Below, piece after piece: positions 42,747 through 50,861 of a DNA stretch of 64,000 nucleotides (position 1 is its first letter; each line of letters opens with the position of its first letter). Below the pieces are notes generated by a model. It did not search any database and was not told where the DNA came from. It saw only the letters and a list, made by a program, of their open reading frames with translations. The translations under genes and the position numbers were made by a program. This stretch comes from Streptomyces radiopugnans (GTDB lineage Bacteria > Actinomycetota > Actinomycetes > Streptomycetales > Streptomycetaceae), in NCBI RefSeq assembly GCF_900110735.1, contig NZ_FOET01000009.1, positions 152,747-216,746 of the forward strand. The letters are read 5' to 3'.

Positions 42747-43325
42747 TCACCGCGGTGCGCGGTACGACGTGGTCAGGTCGATGTCCATGGGGAAGGGCAC
42801 CGGGAGGACGAGCTTGTCGCGGTGAATCCCGGTGGGGACGTATGTGCCGGTGGTGTCGTCAAGCTCGTAGACGTGCACGACTGGCTTGCGGTCTTCCTTC
42901 TCCACTCGCCAGAAGTGGCGGATACCGGCCTGGGCGTACTTCAGCGGTTTGGTCTCGCGGTCCCGCGCGGCCGACTCCTCGGAGACGATCTCGACGACGA
43001 GCACGACCTCCTCGGGGAGGTACGCGGTGCGTTCGTCATGTGGCGGACCGCTGACGACGAGGATGTCGGGCTCCGGGCGTTGGCGCTTCCCCAGCCGGAT
43101 CGTCATCTCGAACTCGACCCACAGGTCGTGGGGGGCCGCGAGTTCTATGGCGTTGGACAGCCGCCGCATCACCTGGCCGTGGAACGAGGTCCGCGGCGAC
43201 GTCATCACGAGGGCTCCGTCGATCAGCTCGAAGCGCGGGGCGTCCGGCGGCAGCCGGTCGAGGTCGTCGGCGGTCCAGCCGCCGGGCGGCGGGTGGAACC
43301 AGTCGGGCAGGGGCTCTGCGGTCAT
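42747..43325 (-). CDS. Uma2-family PD-(D/E)XK nuclease-like protein
   Basis: This predicts 192 residues in the DUF820/Uma2 family, common in actinobacteria and cyanobacteria. The nuclease core shows RFELIDGALVMT, then RPEPDILVV and VVLVVEIVSEES, giving the Asp and Glu of a PD-(D/E)XK site. The ATG at 43325 has an AAGGAG site; a GTG-like upstream extension to 43352 is less likely. Biological role unknown. It diverges from groES. Confidence 0.85.
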   Translation of the reverse strand: MTAEPLPDWFHPPPGGWTADDLDRLPPDAPRFELIDGALVMTSPRTSFHGQVMRRLSNAIELAAPHDLWVEFEMTIRLGKRQRPEPDILVVSGPPHDERTAYLPEEVVLVVEIVSEESAARDRETKPLKYAQAGIRHFWRVEKEDRKPVVHVYELDDTTGTYVPTGIHRDKLVLPVPFPMDIDLTTSYRAPR

Positions 43326-43408
43326 CGGCGGTACTCCTTGACGGGCGGGCACCTGTGACGCGGTACGGGGTCAGCGTACCGGCGCACCGGCGCGCAACGC
43401 GCCGTGTG

Positions 43409-43435
43409 CTGGCACTCCGGTTGACTGAGTGCTAA
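43409..43435 (+). promoter_or_regulatory. CIRCE operator 1 (HrcA site)
   Basis: CTGGCACTC, 9 bp, GAGTGCTAA matches the CIRCE heat-shock operator with one changed end base. The spacer contains the -35 box of the groES promoter, so HrcA bound here would block RNA polymerase. Confidence 0.85.
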
Positions 43436-43449
43436 CGCCCGCATAGTCT
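43421..43449 (+). promoter_or_regulatory. groES-groEL1 promoter
   Basis: TTGACT (43421-43426), a 17-bp spacer, TAGTCT (43444-43449) is a strong vegetative promoter. The expected start near 43456 falls at the left edge of the second CIRCE element. Confidence 0.85.
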
Positions 43450-43454
43450 CGGCA

Positions 43455-43481
43455 TTGGCACTCCCCCATGGAGAGTGCCAA
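43455..43481 (+). promoter_or_regulatory. CIRCE operator 2 (HrcA site)
   Basis: TTGGCACTC (43455-43463), 9 bp, GAGTGCCAA (43473-43481) is a perfect inverted repeat of the CIRCE type, placed at the transcription start. With operator 1 it gives two HrcA sites 46 bp apart, centre to centre. Confidence 0.9.
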
Positions 43482-43583
43482 TCCAAGCGACGGGCAGATC
43501 CGGCACCCGCGACGACGGATCTACCAGGTCGCCACCCCAGACATCCAAACCCCGCTGAGATCTCCGAAGGGGGAGGTCGGATC

Positions 43584-43895
43584 GTGACGACCGCCACTAG
43601 CTCCAAGGTTGCCATCAAGCCGCTCGAGGACCGCATCGTGGTCCAGCCGCTCGACGCCGAGCAGACCACGGCCTCCGGCCTGGTCATCCCGGACACGGCG
43701 AAGGAGAAGCCCCAGGAGGGCACCGTCCTCGCCGTCGGCCCGGGTCGCTTCGAGGACGGCAACCGTCTGCCGCTCGACGTCAAGGTCGGCGACATCGTGC
43801 TGTACAGCAAGTACGGCGGCACCGAGGTGAAGTACAACAACGAGGAGTACCTCGTCCTCTCGGCGCGCGACGTTCTCGCGATCATCGAGAAGTAA
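43584..43895 (+). CDS. groES: Co-chaperonin GroES
   Basis: GroES (103 residues) caps the GroEL folding chamber. The sequence KPLEDRIVVQPLDAEQTTASG and the mobile loop (GLVIPDTAKEKPQ, about residues 28-40) are typical. The GTG start at 43584 follows GGGGGAGG. It is controlled by two CIRCE sites and cotranscribed with groEL1. Confidence 0.97.
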   Translation: MTTATSSKVAIKPLEDRIVVQPLDAEQTTASGLVIPDTAKEKPQEGTVLAVGPGRFEDGNRLPLDVKVGDIVLYSKYGGTEVKYNNEEYLVLSARDVLAIIEK

Positions 43896-44002
43896 GCCAC
43901 CGCGAAGACTGCCTGTGATCCGCGCCCTGGTACCCGCGTCCGAGACGTCCGGGGCCGGGGCGCGGTTCCTTTGACGAGGATTCCGAGAGGACCCAAGCAA
44001 CC

Positions 44003-45628
44003 ATGGCGAAGATCCTGAAGTTCGACGAGGACGCCCGTCGCGCCCTCGAGCGCGGTGTCAACAAGCTCGCCGACACCGTGAAGGTGACGATCGGCCCCAA
44101 GGGCCGCAACGTCGTCATCGACAAGAAGTTCGGCGCCCCGACCATCACCAACGACGGTGTCACCATCGCCCGCGAGGTCGAGGTCGAGGACCCGTACGAG
44201 AACCTGGGCGCCCAGCTCGTCAAGGAGGTGGCGACCAAGACCAACGACATCGCGGGCGACGGCACCACCACCGCCACCGTGCTGGCCCAGGCGCTGGTCC
44301 GCGAGGGCCTGCGCAACGTCGCCGCCGGCGCCTCCCCGGCCGCCCTGAAGAAGGGCATCGACGCCGCGGTCAAGGCCGTCTCCGACGACCTGCTGGCCAC
44401 CGCCCGCCCGATCGACGAGAAGTCCGACATCGCCGCCGTGGCCGCGCTGTCCGCCCAGGACAAGCAGGTCGGCGAGCTGATCGCCGAGGCGATGGACAAG
44501 GTCGGCAAGGACGGCGTCATCACCGTCGAGGAGTCCAACACCTTCGGTCTGGAGCTGGACTTCACCGAGGGCATGGCCTTCGACAAGGGCTACCTGTCGC
44601 CCTACATGGTCACCGACCAGGAGCGCATGGAGGCCGTCCTCGACGACCCCTACATCCTGATCCACCAGGGCAAGATCTCCGCCATCGCGGATCTGCTGCC
44701 CCTGCTGGAGAAGATCATCCAGTCCAACAGCTCCAAGCCGCTGCTGATCATCGCCGAGGACGTCGAGGGCGAGGCCCTGTCGACCCTGGTGGTCAACAAG
44801 ATCCGCGGCACCTTCAACGCCGTGGCCGTCAAGGCCCCGGGCTTCGGCGACCGCCGCAAGGCGATGCTCGGCGACATGGCGACGCTGACCGGCGCCACCG
44901 TCATCGCCGAGGAGGTCGGCCTCAAGCTCGACCAGGCCGGTCTGGACGTGCTGGGCACCGCCCGCCGCGTGACCGTCACCAAGGACGACACCACCATCGT
45001 CGACGGCGGCGGCAAGGCCGAGGACGTGCAGGCCCGCGTCGCGCAGATCAAGGCCGAGATCGAGACCACCGACTCCGACTGGGACCGCGAGAAGCTCCAG
45101 GAGCGCCTCGCGAAGCTGGCCGGCGGTGTGTGCGTGATCCGCGTGGGCGCGGCCACCGAGGTCGAGCTCAAGGAGAAGAAGCACCGTCTGGAGGACGCCA
45201 TCTCCGCGACCCGCGCCGCGGTCGAGGAGGGCATCGTCTCCGGCGGCGGCTCCGCGCTGGTCCACGCCTCCAAGGTGCTGGAGGGCGGTCTGGACAAGGA
45301 CGGCGACGAGGCCACCGGTGTCGCGGTCGTCCGCCGTGCCCTGGTCGAGCCGATGCGCTGGATCGCCGAGAACGCGGGCCTGGAGGGCTACGTCATCACC
45401 TCCAAGGTCGCCGAGATGGAGAAGGGCCACGGCTTCAACGCCGCGACCGGCGAGTACGTCGACCTGGTCAAGGCCGGCGTCATCGACCCGGTCAAGGTCA
45501 CCCGCTCCGCCCTGGAGAACGCCGCCTCCATCGCGTCGCTGCTGCTGACGACCGAGACCCTGGTCGTCGAGAAGCCGGCCGAGGAGGAGCCGGAGGCCGC
45601 CGCGGGCGGTCACGGCCACGCCCACTGA
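44003..45628 (+). CDS. groEL: Chaperonin GroEL1
   Basis: GroEL (541 residues) is the ATP-driven folding chamber. Conserved ATP-site segments include TIGPKGRNVVIDKK and AGDGTTTATVLAQA (about residues 85-98). The C terminus ends GGHGHAH rather than the Gly/Met repeats of main housekeeping chaperonins. In actinobacteria the copy beside groES (GroEL1) often has such a His-rich end, and a second groEL elsewhere is the major one. Strong terminator follows. Confidence 0.96.
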   Translation: MAKILKFDEDARRALERGVNKLADTVKVTIGPKGRNVVIDKKFGAPTITNDGVTIAREVEVEDPYENLGAQLVKEVATKTNDIAGDGTTTATVLAQALVREGLRNVAAGASPAALKKGIDAAVKAVSDDLLATARPIDEKSDIAAVAALSAQDKQVGELIAEAMDKVGKDGVITVEESNTFGLELDFTEGMAFDKGYLSPYMVTDQERMEAVLDDPYILIHQGKISAIADLLPLLEKIIQSNSSKPLLIIAEDVEGEALSTLVVNKIRGTFNAVAVKAPGFGDRRKAMLGDMATLTGATVIAEEVGLKLDQAGLDVLGTARRVTVTKDDTTIVDGGGKAEDVQARVAQIKAEIETTDSDWDREKLQERLAKLAGGVCVIRVGAATEVELKEKKHRLEDAISATRAAVEEGIVSGGGSALVHASKVLEGGLDKDGDEATGVAVVRRALVEPMRWIAENAGLEGYVITSKVAEMEKGHGFNAATGEYVDLVKAGVIDPVKVTRSALENAASIASLLLTTETLVVEKPAEEEPEAAAGGHGHAH

Positions 45629-45660
45629 GGCACGGGCCACCGCGGTACGTCCCGCCGACA

Positions 45661-45705
45661 CGACGAGGCCCGGCCCCCCGGCACACGGGGGGCCGGGCCT
45701 CGTCG
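45661..45705. terminator. Bidirectional 19-bp terminator after groEL1
   Basis: Arms 45661-45679 and 45687-45705 pair perfectly over 19 bp with a GGCACAC loop. It separates groEL1 from the convergent SDR gene. Confidence 0.88.
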
Positions 45706-45796
45706 CGCCCCCGCGCGGAAGCGGAGGGAAGGAGGGGGAAGGGGAACGGGACGGACGGGACGGAGGGGAGGGGCCGTAAGAGCGGCGGTGCGTCCG

Positions 45797-46567
45797 TCAT
45801 CTCGGGCTGAAGCGCCCGGTGGTGGAGGAGGCGCGCGAGACCAGGCCGCGCGGTGCCAGCCGGGCCAGGCCCAGCAGCGCCTTGTAGCGCGGGTCCGGGA
45901 CGGACAGCGTCTTCCCCCTGGCCAGGTCGTCCAGGGCCGCGTCCACCACCCGGTCGGCGTTCAGCCACATCCAGCCCGGCACGCTCTCCGCCGACATCCC
46001 CGCGCGCCGGTGGAACTCGGTGCGCACGAAACCCGGGCACAGCGCCATCAGCCGCACCCCCGTCGTTCCCAGGTCCCGCGCCGCGCCCTGGGTGAACTGC
46101 ACGACCCACGCCTTGGACGCGCCGTAGGTGCCGCGCGGCACGAAGGCCGCCACCGAGGCCACGTTGACGATGCCGCCGCGGCCCCGCTCGCGCATGCTCT
46201 CCGCGGCGGCCGAGGTCAGCCGCAGCACGGCCTCGCAGTGCACCTTGAGCATGCGCAGCTCGTCCGCCATCGGCACCTCCAGATAGCGGCCCCTGTTGCC
46301 GAAGCCGGCGTTGTTGACCAGCAGGTCCACCGGGTGCTTCCGGTCGCCGAGCCGCTCCTCGACCGCCTCGATGCCCTCGTCGGTGGCCAGGTCGGCGGTG
46401 ATTATGGACGCCTCGACGCCGTGCCGGTCGTGCAGTTCGGTGGCGTGCCGCCGCAGCCGCTCGGTGTCCCGGGCGACCAGCACCACGTTGTGCCCGTCGC
46501 GTGCCAGCCGCCGGGCGAAGGCGGCGCCGATCCCGGCCGTGGCCCCTGTGATCAGTGCAGTCGTCAT
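45797..46567 (-). CDS. Short-chain dehydrogenase/reductase
   Basis: This predicts 256 residues in the classical SDR family. Nucleotide motif TGATAGIGAAFAR is at about residues 7-19, NNAG follows, and the catalytic Ser, Tyr and Lys are in NVASVAAF and YGASK. R34-type residues after the first strand (VARD) suggest NADP preference. Substrate unknown. Confidence 0.88.
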   Translation of the reverse strand: MTTALITGATAGIGAAFARRLARDGHNVVLVARDTERLRRHATELHDRHGVEASIITADLATDEGIEAVEERLGDRKHPVDLLVNNAGFGNRGRYLEVPMADELRMLKVHCEAVLRLTSAAAESMRERGRGGIVNVASVAAFVPRGTYGASKAWVVQFTQGAARDLGTTGVRLMALCPGFVRTEFHRRAGMSAESVPGWMWLNADRVVDAALDDLARGKTLSVPDPRYKALLGLARLAPRGLVSRASSTTGRFSPR

Positions 46568-46614
46568 ACGGGCACGCTATCCGGCCGGGGCCGGCGGGCC
46601 GCGTGCCGGATGCG

Positions 46615-47304
46615 TCAGGAGGCGTACTTCGCGGTGTACTCCAGCGCCTCCTCCCGGGCGGCGGCGGCCAGGGCGTCGCCGGCGTCCAGCACGCGGGGCA
46701 GCAGTGACCGCTCGGTGGTCAGGGCGCGGAAGAGGAGGGAGACGGTCACCTCGTGGTCCGGCCGGTGCAGGACCTCGATCCGGTCCCCGGCGCGGATCTC
46801 GCCGGGCTCGGCCACCCGCAGGTACGCCCCCGGCGCGGCGGCCCGGGTGAACGCCTTCATCCACCCCGCCCCCCGCTCCGTCGGCAGGACCCCCATCTCC
46901 CCCAGCCGGCCGGCGAAGGTGCGGCAGGGAGTGCGCGCGCAGGAGACCTCCAGCACCGTGTCCGGCCCGATCCGCCAGCGCTCGCCGATCAGCGCTCCGC
47001 TGACGTCGGCGCCGGCGGTGGTGAGGTTCTCGCCGAAGACCCCGTTGGGCAGTTCGCGGCCGAGGACCTCCTCCCAGCCGTCCAGGTCCTCCCGGGCGAA
47101 GGCGTACACCGCCTGGTCGTCGCCGCCGTGGAAGAGCGGGTCGCCGATGACGTCCCCGGCGAGTCCGCTGCCGCCGCCGGAGCCGGGGGCGGTCACGGCG
47201 ACCGGGCCGTCGGCCGGGCGCTTGTCGATGCCGGTGAGGCCGCCCGGGGCGTTGGTGTAGCCGACGGAGCGGGGGCGGGCGAGGTTCACGGAGAGAAGCC
47301 GCAT
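46615..47304 (-). CDS. MOSC-domain protein
   Basis: This predicts 229 residues. The pattern GDVIGDPLFHGGDDQAVYAFAREDLDGW and GVFGENLTTAGADV, then RTPCRTFAGRLGE, is typical of YiiM-like MOSC proteins with a conserved cysteine used in sulfur or N-oxide chemistry with molybdenum cofactor. Exact substrate unknown. It diverges from the LysR gene, only 79 bp away, and may be its target. Confidence 0.88.
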   Translation of the reverse strand: MRLLSVNLARPRSVGYTNAPGGLTGIDKRPADGPVAVTAPGSGGGSGLAGDVIGDPLFHGGDDQAVYAFAREDLDGWEEVLGRELPNGVFGENLTTAGADVSGALIGERWRIGPDTVLEVSCARTPCRTFAGRLGEMGVLPTERGAGWMKAFTRAAAPGAYLRVAEPGEIRAGDRIEVLHRPDHEVTVSLLFRALTTERSLLPRVLDAGDALAAAAREEALEYTAKYAS

Positions 47305-47317
47305 GCCGCGCAGACTA

Positions 47318-47330
47318 GAAGGGCGCCTTC
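47318..47330. promoter_or_regulatory. Candidate LysR operator
   Basis: GAAGG-GCG-CCTTC is a perfect inverted repeat in the 79-bp space between the divergent MOSC and LysR genes. Short dyads at this place are typical LysR-type regulator sites. Confidence 0.35.
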
Positions 47331-47383
47331 AAGGGCGCGAACGGACACCGCGGTCCCCCGCCGGGGGCGCTTATGGTGGGGGA

Positions 47384-48304
47384 GTGATCGAGGCACGCCA
47401 TCTCCGTGTGCTGCGCGCGGTGGCCCGCACCGGTTCGCTCTCGGCCGCCGCCCGTGCGCTGGGCTGCACACAGCCCGCCGTCAGCCAGCAGATGAAGGCC
47501 CTGGAGCAGACCGCGGGCACCCCGCTGCTGGTGCGCGCCGGCCGCGAGACGCGGCTCACCGAGGCCGGCGAGGCGCTGGTCCGGCACGCGGCGGGCATCC
47601 TGGCCGGGCTGGCCGCCGCCGAGGAGGAGGTGGCCGCCATCGCCGGGCTGCGGGCGGGCCGGGTCCGGCTGGTGTCCTTCCCCAGCGCCAGCTCCGCGAT
47701 CGTGCCCGCGGCCGTCGCCGCGATGCGCGCGGAGCATCCCGGGGCCCGGGTGTCGCTGGTCGAGGCGCAGCCGCCGCGTTCGGTGGAGGCGCTCCGCGAG
47801 GGCGAGTGCGACATCGCCCTCGCCTACCGCTACCCGGACGCCGCCGGGCCGGCGGAGAGCGATCCGGAGTGGGACGACCTGGTGGTGCGGCCGCTGCTGA
47901 CCGAGCGGCTGGTGGTCCTGGTCCCGCAGGACCACCGCCTGGCACGGGCGGCGGAGGCGGGGGAGGAGGTGGGGCTCGCGGAGCTGGCCCGGGAGCCCTG
48001 GATCGCGGGCTGCCCGCGCTGCCGCGGCCATCTGGTGGAGGTGTGCGAGAGCGCGGGCTTCACACCGCGGATCGACTTCGCCACCGACGACTACCCGGCC
48101 GTGGTGGGGCTGGTGGGGGCGGGCCTGGGCGTGGCCGTGCTGCCGGGGCTGGCGGTGGAGTCGGTGCGCCCCCGGGGCGTGCGGACGGTGGGCATCAGCC
48201 CGGAGGTACGGCGCGAGGTGGCGGCGCTGACCCTGCCGGACCTCGCCCGGGTGCCTGCGGTCGCCGCCATGCTCGACCGGCTGTCGGACGCGGCCCGCCG
48301 CTGA
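47384..48304 (+). CDS. LysR-family transcriptional regulator
   Basis: This predicts 306 residues. The winged-helix domain is at residues 1-60 (LRVLRAVARTGSLSAAARALG, then TQPAVSQQMKALE) and the periplasmic-binding-like effector domain follows. Two cysteines in WIAGCPRCRGH (about residues 207-217) are unusual and could sense redox or metal. The GTG start is close to TATGGT (47372-47377), so the mRNA may be leaderless. Likely regulates the divergent MOSC gene. Confidence 0.88.
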   Translation: MIEARHLRVLRAVARTGSLSAAARALGCTQPAVSQQMKALEQTAGTPLLVRAGRETRLTEAGEALVRHAAGILAGLAAAEEEVAAIAGLRAGRVRLVSFPSASSAIVPAAVAAMRAEHPGARVSLVEAQPPRSVEALREGECDIALAYRYPDAAGPAESDPEWDDLVVRPLLTERLVVLVPQDHRLARAAEAGEEVGLAELAREPWIAGCPRCRGHLVEVCESAGFTPRIDFATDDYPAVVGLVGAGLGVAVLPGLAVESVRPRGVRTVGISPEVRREVAALTLPDLARVPAVAAMLDRLSDAARR

Positions 48305-48391
48305 CGCGGGCCGCGTCCGGCACCCGGGGCGTCCGGCGTCCGGGCCCATGGGGCGCCGGGGGAGCGGCCGAAGGGCGCGCGGAGAGCGGCC

Positions 48392-48697
48392 CTACGCCCC
48401 GGCCGCGCCGACCAGCCTGGTGCGGGCCCGGCCCATGAGCTCCTCGCGCTCGTCCTCGGTCAGCCCGCCCCACACCCCGTACGGCTCACGCACGGTGAGC
48501 GCGTGGGCGGCGCACTCCGCCCGGACCGGGCAGCGCATGCACACCTCCTTGGCGGACGCCTCGCGTGCGCTGCGGGCCGCTCCGCGCTCCCCTTCGGGGT
48601 GGAAGAACAGCGAGCTGTCGACTCCTCGACAGGCGGCCAGCAGCTGCCAGTCCCACAGATCGGCGTTGGGACCCGGAAGGCGGGAGAAATCTGCCAT
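48392..48697 (-). CDS. whiD: WhiB-like iron-sulfur regulator WhiD
   Basis: WhiD (101 residues) carries a [4Fe-4S] cluster and is required for spore maturation in streptomycetes. The four cluster cysteines C23, C53, C56 and C62 are present, followed by the GVWGG turn and a basic C terminus. The N terminus MADFSRLPGPNADLWDWQLL matches WhiD rather than WhiB or WblA. Good GAGAGGAC site. It diverges from bldM across a long AT-rich region, as in Streptomyces coelicolor. Confidence 0.95.
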   Translation of the reverse strand: MADFSRLPGPNADLWDWQLLAACRGVDSSLFFHPEGERGAARSAREASAKEVCMRCPVRAECAAHALTVREPYGVWGGLTEDEREELMGRARTRLVGAAGA

Positions 48698-49084
48698 GGC
48701 TTGTCCTCTCGAAGCGAACTGATGCTGGTGAACCAGTCGAGAACAGTCACGACCGTACATCCACGGTATGAGTAGATGTAAATATGCATCTTCGAGATTT
48801 TCGGGACATACGCGAGTAATAAAAAGAAAACCCGCCAAACAGGGCAAATGACGACACGGCTGCTGATCTGCGCGGGATACCCCCTCCGTGTCGACCCCAT
48901 CACGTAGGGTGTTGAAAGCGGGCGCCGAAGACCGTAACTCTTTCGGGTGACCGTCGTTGAGTGTGCGGAGGCGGTTGACACAGACAAGTGCCGGACGGAT
49001 GTCCGGGGCGGTCAACCGCACAGGTGACGATTCGTACCAGCCCTGGAGGCCTAAGGTGATGCGCATGAGCTGCGGAGGGCGATC
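48698..49084. promoter_or_regulatory. whiD-bldM divergent control region
   Basis: This 387-bp region has no gene. Bases 48765-48850 are strikingly AT-rich for this genome (runs such as AATAAAAAGAAAA), and contain AGATG-N8-CATCT (48774-48791). The presumed whiD leader has CTGGT-GA-ACCAG (48725-48736). On the bldM side is an exact sigma-BldN promoter at 48933-48960. The composition suggests an easily melted, heavily regulated promoter zone. Confidence 0.75.
48933..48960 (+). promoter_or_regulatory. bldM promoter p1, sigma-BldN type
   Basis: CGTAAC (48933-48938), 16 bp, CGTTGA (48955-48960) matches the known sigma-BldN promoter of bldM. It would place the start near 48967 and give a leader of about 118 nt. 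The spacer contains CGGGTGA (48944-48950), similar to a half-site reported for BldM binding. Confidence 0.9.
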
Positions 49085-49696
49085 ATGACTTCCGTCCTCG
49101 TCTGCGACGACTCCCCGCTTGCCCGAGAGGCGCTGCGCCGCGCGGTCGCGACCGTGCCCGGCGTGGAACGTGTGACGACGGCGGCCAACGGCGAGGAAGT
49201 CCTCCGCCGCTGGGGCGCCGACCGATCCGACCTCATCCTCATGGACGTCCGGATGCCCGGCCTGGGCGGTGTCGAGACCGTACGGCGCCTGCTGTCGGCC
49301 GACCCCGGCGCCCGCATCATCATGCTGACCGTGGCGGAGGACCTGGACGGCGTCGCGCTCGCCGTCGCCGCCGGCGCCCGCGGCTACCTGCACAAGGACG
49401 CCTCGCGCGCCGAGCTGCGGGCCACGGTCACCCAGGCACTGGCCGACCCCACCTGGCGGCTCGCGCCGCGGCGGCTGCGCTCGGCCGAGATGGGCGCCAC
49501 GCCGACGCTCACGGCCCGCGAGATCCAGGTGCTGGAGGGCATGAGCCACGGCCGCTCCAACGCCGAGATCGGACGCGAGCTGTTCCTGTCCGAGGACACG
49601 GTGAAGACCCATGCGCGGCGGCTGTTCAAGAAGCTCGGCGCCTCCGACCGCGCGCACGCCGTGGCGCTCGGCTTCCGCTGGGGCCTCGTCCGCTAG
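49085..49696 (+). CDS. bldM: Response regulator BldM
   Basis: BldM (203 residues) is an orphan NarL-type regulator needed for aerial hyphae; it acts as homodimer and as heterodimer with WhiI. The receiver domain (residues 1-120) has the phospho-acceptor-like D54 in LILMDVRMPG and K in LHKDAS. The C-terminal LuxR-type helix-turn-helix is at about 140-200 (LTAREIQVLEGMSHGRSNAE). No cognate kinase is nearby. Confidence 0.97.
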   Translation: MTSVLVCDDSPLAREALRRAVATVPGVERVTTAANGEEVLRRWGADRSDLILMDVRMPGLGGVETVRRLLSADPGARIIMLTVAEDLDGVALAVAAGARGYLHKDASRAELRATVTQALADPTWRLAPRRLRSAEMGATPTLTAREIQVLEGMSHGRSNAEIGRELFLSEDTVKTHARRLFKKLGASDRAHAVALGFRWGLVR

Positions 49697-50028
49697 CCCC
49701 GGCGGGGGGCGGCCCCGCCACCTGTACGTCCGCAGGTACGTCCGCCGGTCCGGGGCCGACCGGACCGCGGACACCCGACGGCGCCGGAGCGGTGGAGCCG
49801 GCGCGCTCCCCGTCCGCGGCCGGCGGTACGTGCCGAGCGCGCCGCGCGCCGTGCCGTGTGCCGTGTGCCGTGTGCCGTGTGCCCGGAAGGGTCCCCGCCG
49901 GTCCCGGAGCACCGGGAGGCGGGGCCTTCCGGAGACGGTCCGGTGCCGTAATCTCCGGTGTGCCGCATCCTGGATGTATGGAGTTCCTCGGGGACGTGAC
50001 GGCCAGGCGTGAGGGGAGGGCGCGGGAC
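49697..50028 (+). promoter_or_regulatory. bldM-sigma spacer
   Basis: A 332-bp region without a supported gene. It carries GTACGTCCGC twice near 49725-49750, and a tandem heptamer at 49851-49884. No classical promoter is clear; a sigma gene would be expected to be driven from here. The sequence at 49930-49980 is somewhat less G+C-rich and is the best place to look for a start. Confidence 0.4.
49851..49884 (+). repeat. Tandem heptamer GTGCCGT, about 4.7 copies
   Basis: GTGCCGT repeats four times exactly (49851-49878), followed by a partial copy. It lies in the spacer between bldM and the sigma gene and could change copy number by slippage. Confidence 0.85.
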
Positions 50029-50715
50029 GTGACAGCGAGTGCCCCTGCCCATAACGCTTCAGTGCACAACCACGGACGGGGTGCGGCCGAACGGCCGGGC
50101 CGGGTGCACCATGGACCGATGCGTGACGACGAGACGCCATCCGCGGCCGACGGCCGCGGCGAGATCGGTGCCCTCGTCCAGCGCGCGGTGGAGGGCGACG
50201 AGCGCGCCACCCACGACCTCCTCGCCCGCGTCCACCCCCTCGCCCTGCGCTACTGCAGGACCCGGCTGACCCGGCTGCCCGGGGACGCCCGGCACTTCGT
50301 GGACGACCTGGCCCAGGAGGTCTGCCTGGCGGTGTTGTGCGCACTGCCGCGCTACCGCGACACCGGCAAGCCCTTCGAGGCGTTCGTGGTCGCCATCGCC
50401 CAGCACAAGGTCGCCGATCTCCAGCGGGCCGCCATGCGCGGACCGGGCAGTACGGCGGTGCCCTCGGACGAGATGCCCGAGCGGCCCGACGACTCGCTCG
50501 GCCCGGAGGAGCGGGCCCTGCTGAGCAGTGACGCGGAGTGGGCCAGGAAGCTGCTGGCCAACCTCCCCGAGCACCAGCGCGAACTGGTGCTGCTGCGGGT
50601 GGCGGTCGGGCTCACGGCCGAGGAGACCGGGCAGATGCTCGGAATGTCCCCGGGGGCCGTACGCGTTGCCCAGCATCGAGCCCTGTCGCGGCTGCGCGCT
50701 CTCGCGGAGCAGTGA
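50029..50715 (+). CDS. Sigma factor of the SigD/ShbA type
   Basis: This predicts 228 residues from GTG 50029 (strong GAGGGGAGGG site); an ATG at 50119 would remove 30 residues. Region 2 is at about 80-145 (DLAQEVCLAVLCALPRYR and FEAFVVAIAQHKVADLQR), and region 4 at 180-225 (LPEHQRELVLLRVAVG, LTAEETGQMLGMSPGAVRVA). Position between bldM and guaB matches the streptomycete ECF sigma factor ShbA, which drives transcription of the principal sigma gene hrdB in Streptomyces griseus. The assignment rests on context and overall sequence character. Confidence 0.85.
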   Translation: MTASAPAHNASVHNHGRGAAERPGRVHHGPMRDDETPSAADGRGEIGALVQRAVEGDERATHDLLARVHPLALRYCRTRLTRLPGDARHFVDDLAQEVCLAVLCALPRYRDTGKPFEAFVVAIAQHKVADLQRAAMRGPGSTAVPSDEMPERPDDSLGPEERALLSSDAEWARKLLANLPEHQRELVLLRVAVGLTAEETGQMLGMSPGAVRVAQHRALSRLRALAEQ

Positions 50716-50861
50716 TCCGGGGCCGTTCACGGCCATCCGGCGAGCGGTCCGGCGGCGATCCCGCCGGCGGACCCGCGGGCGGTACGGCGCCCCTTCCGGG
50801 CCCGTTAGCATGGACGTCCGCGCCGGGCAAGAGTATTGGGGAAGGTGCCATGGAAGGCGTC

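Noticed and set aside
43430..43481. HspR/HAIR heat-shock element near groES
   Set aside because: The dyads fit CIRCE (9-9-9) and not the HAIR consensus.
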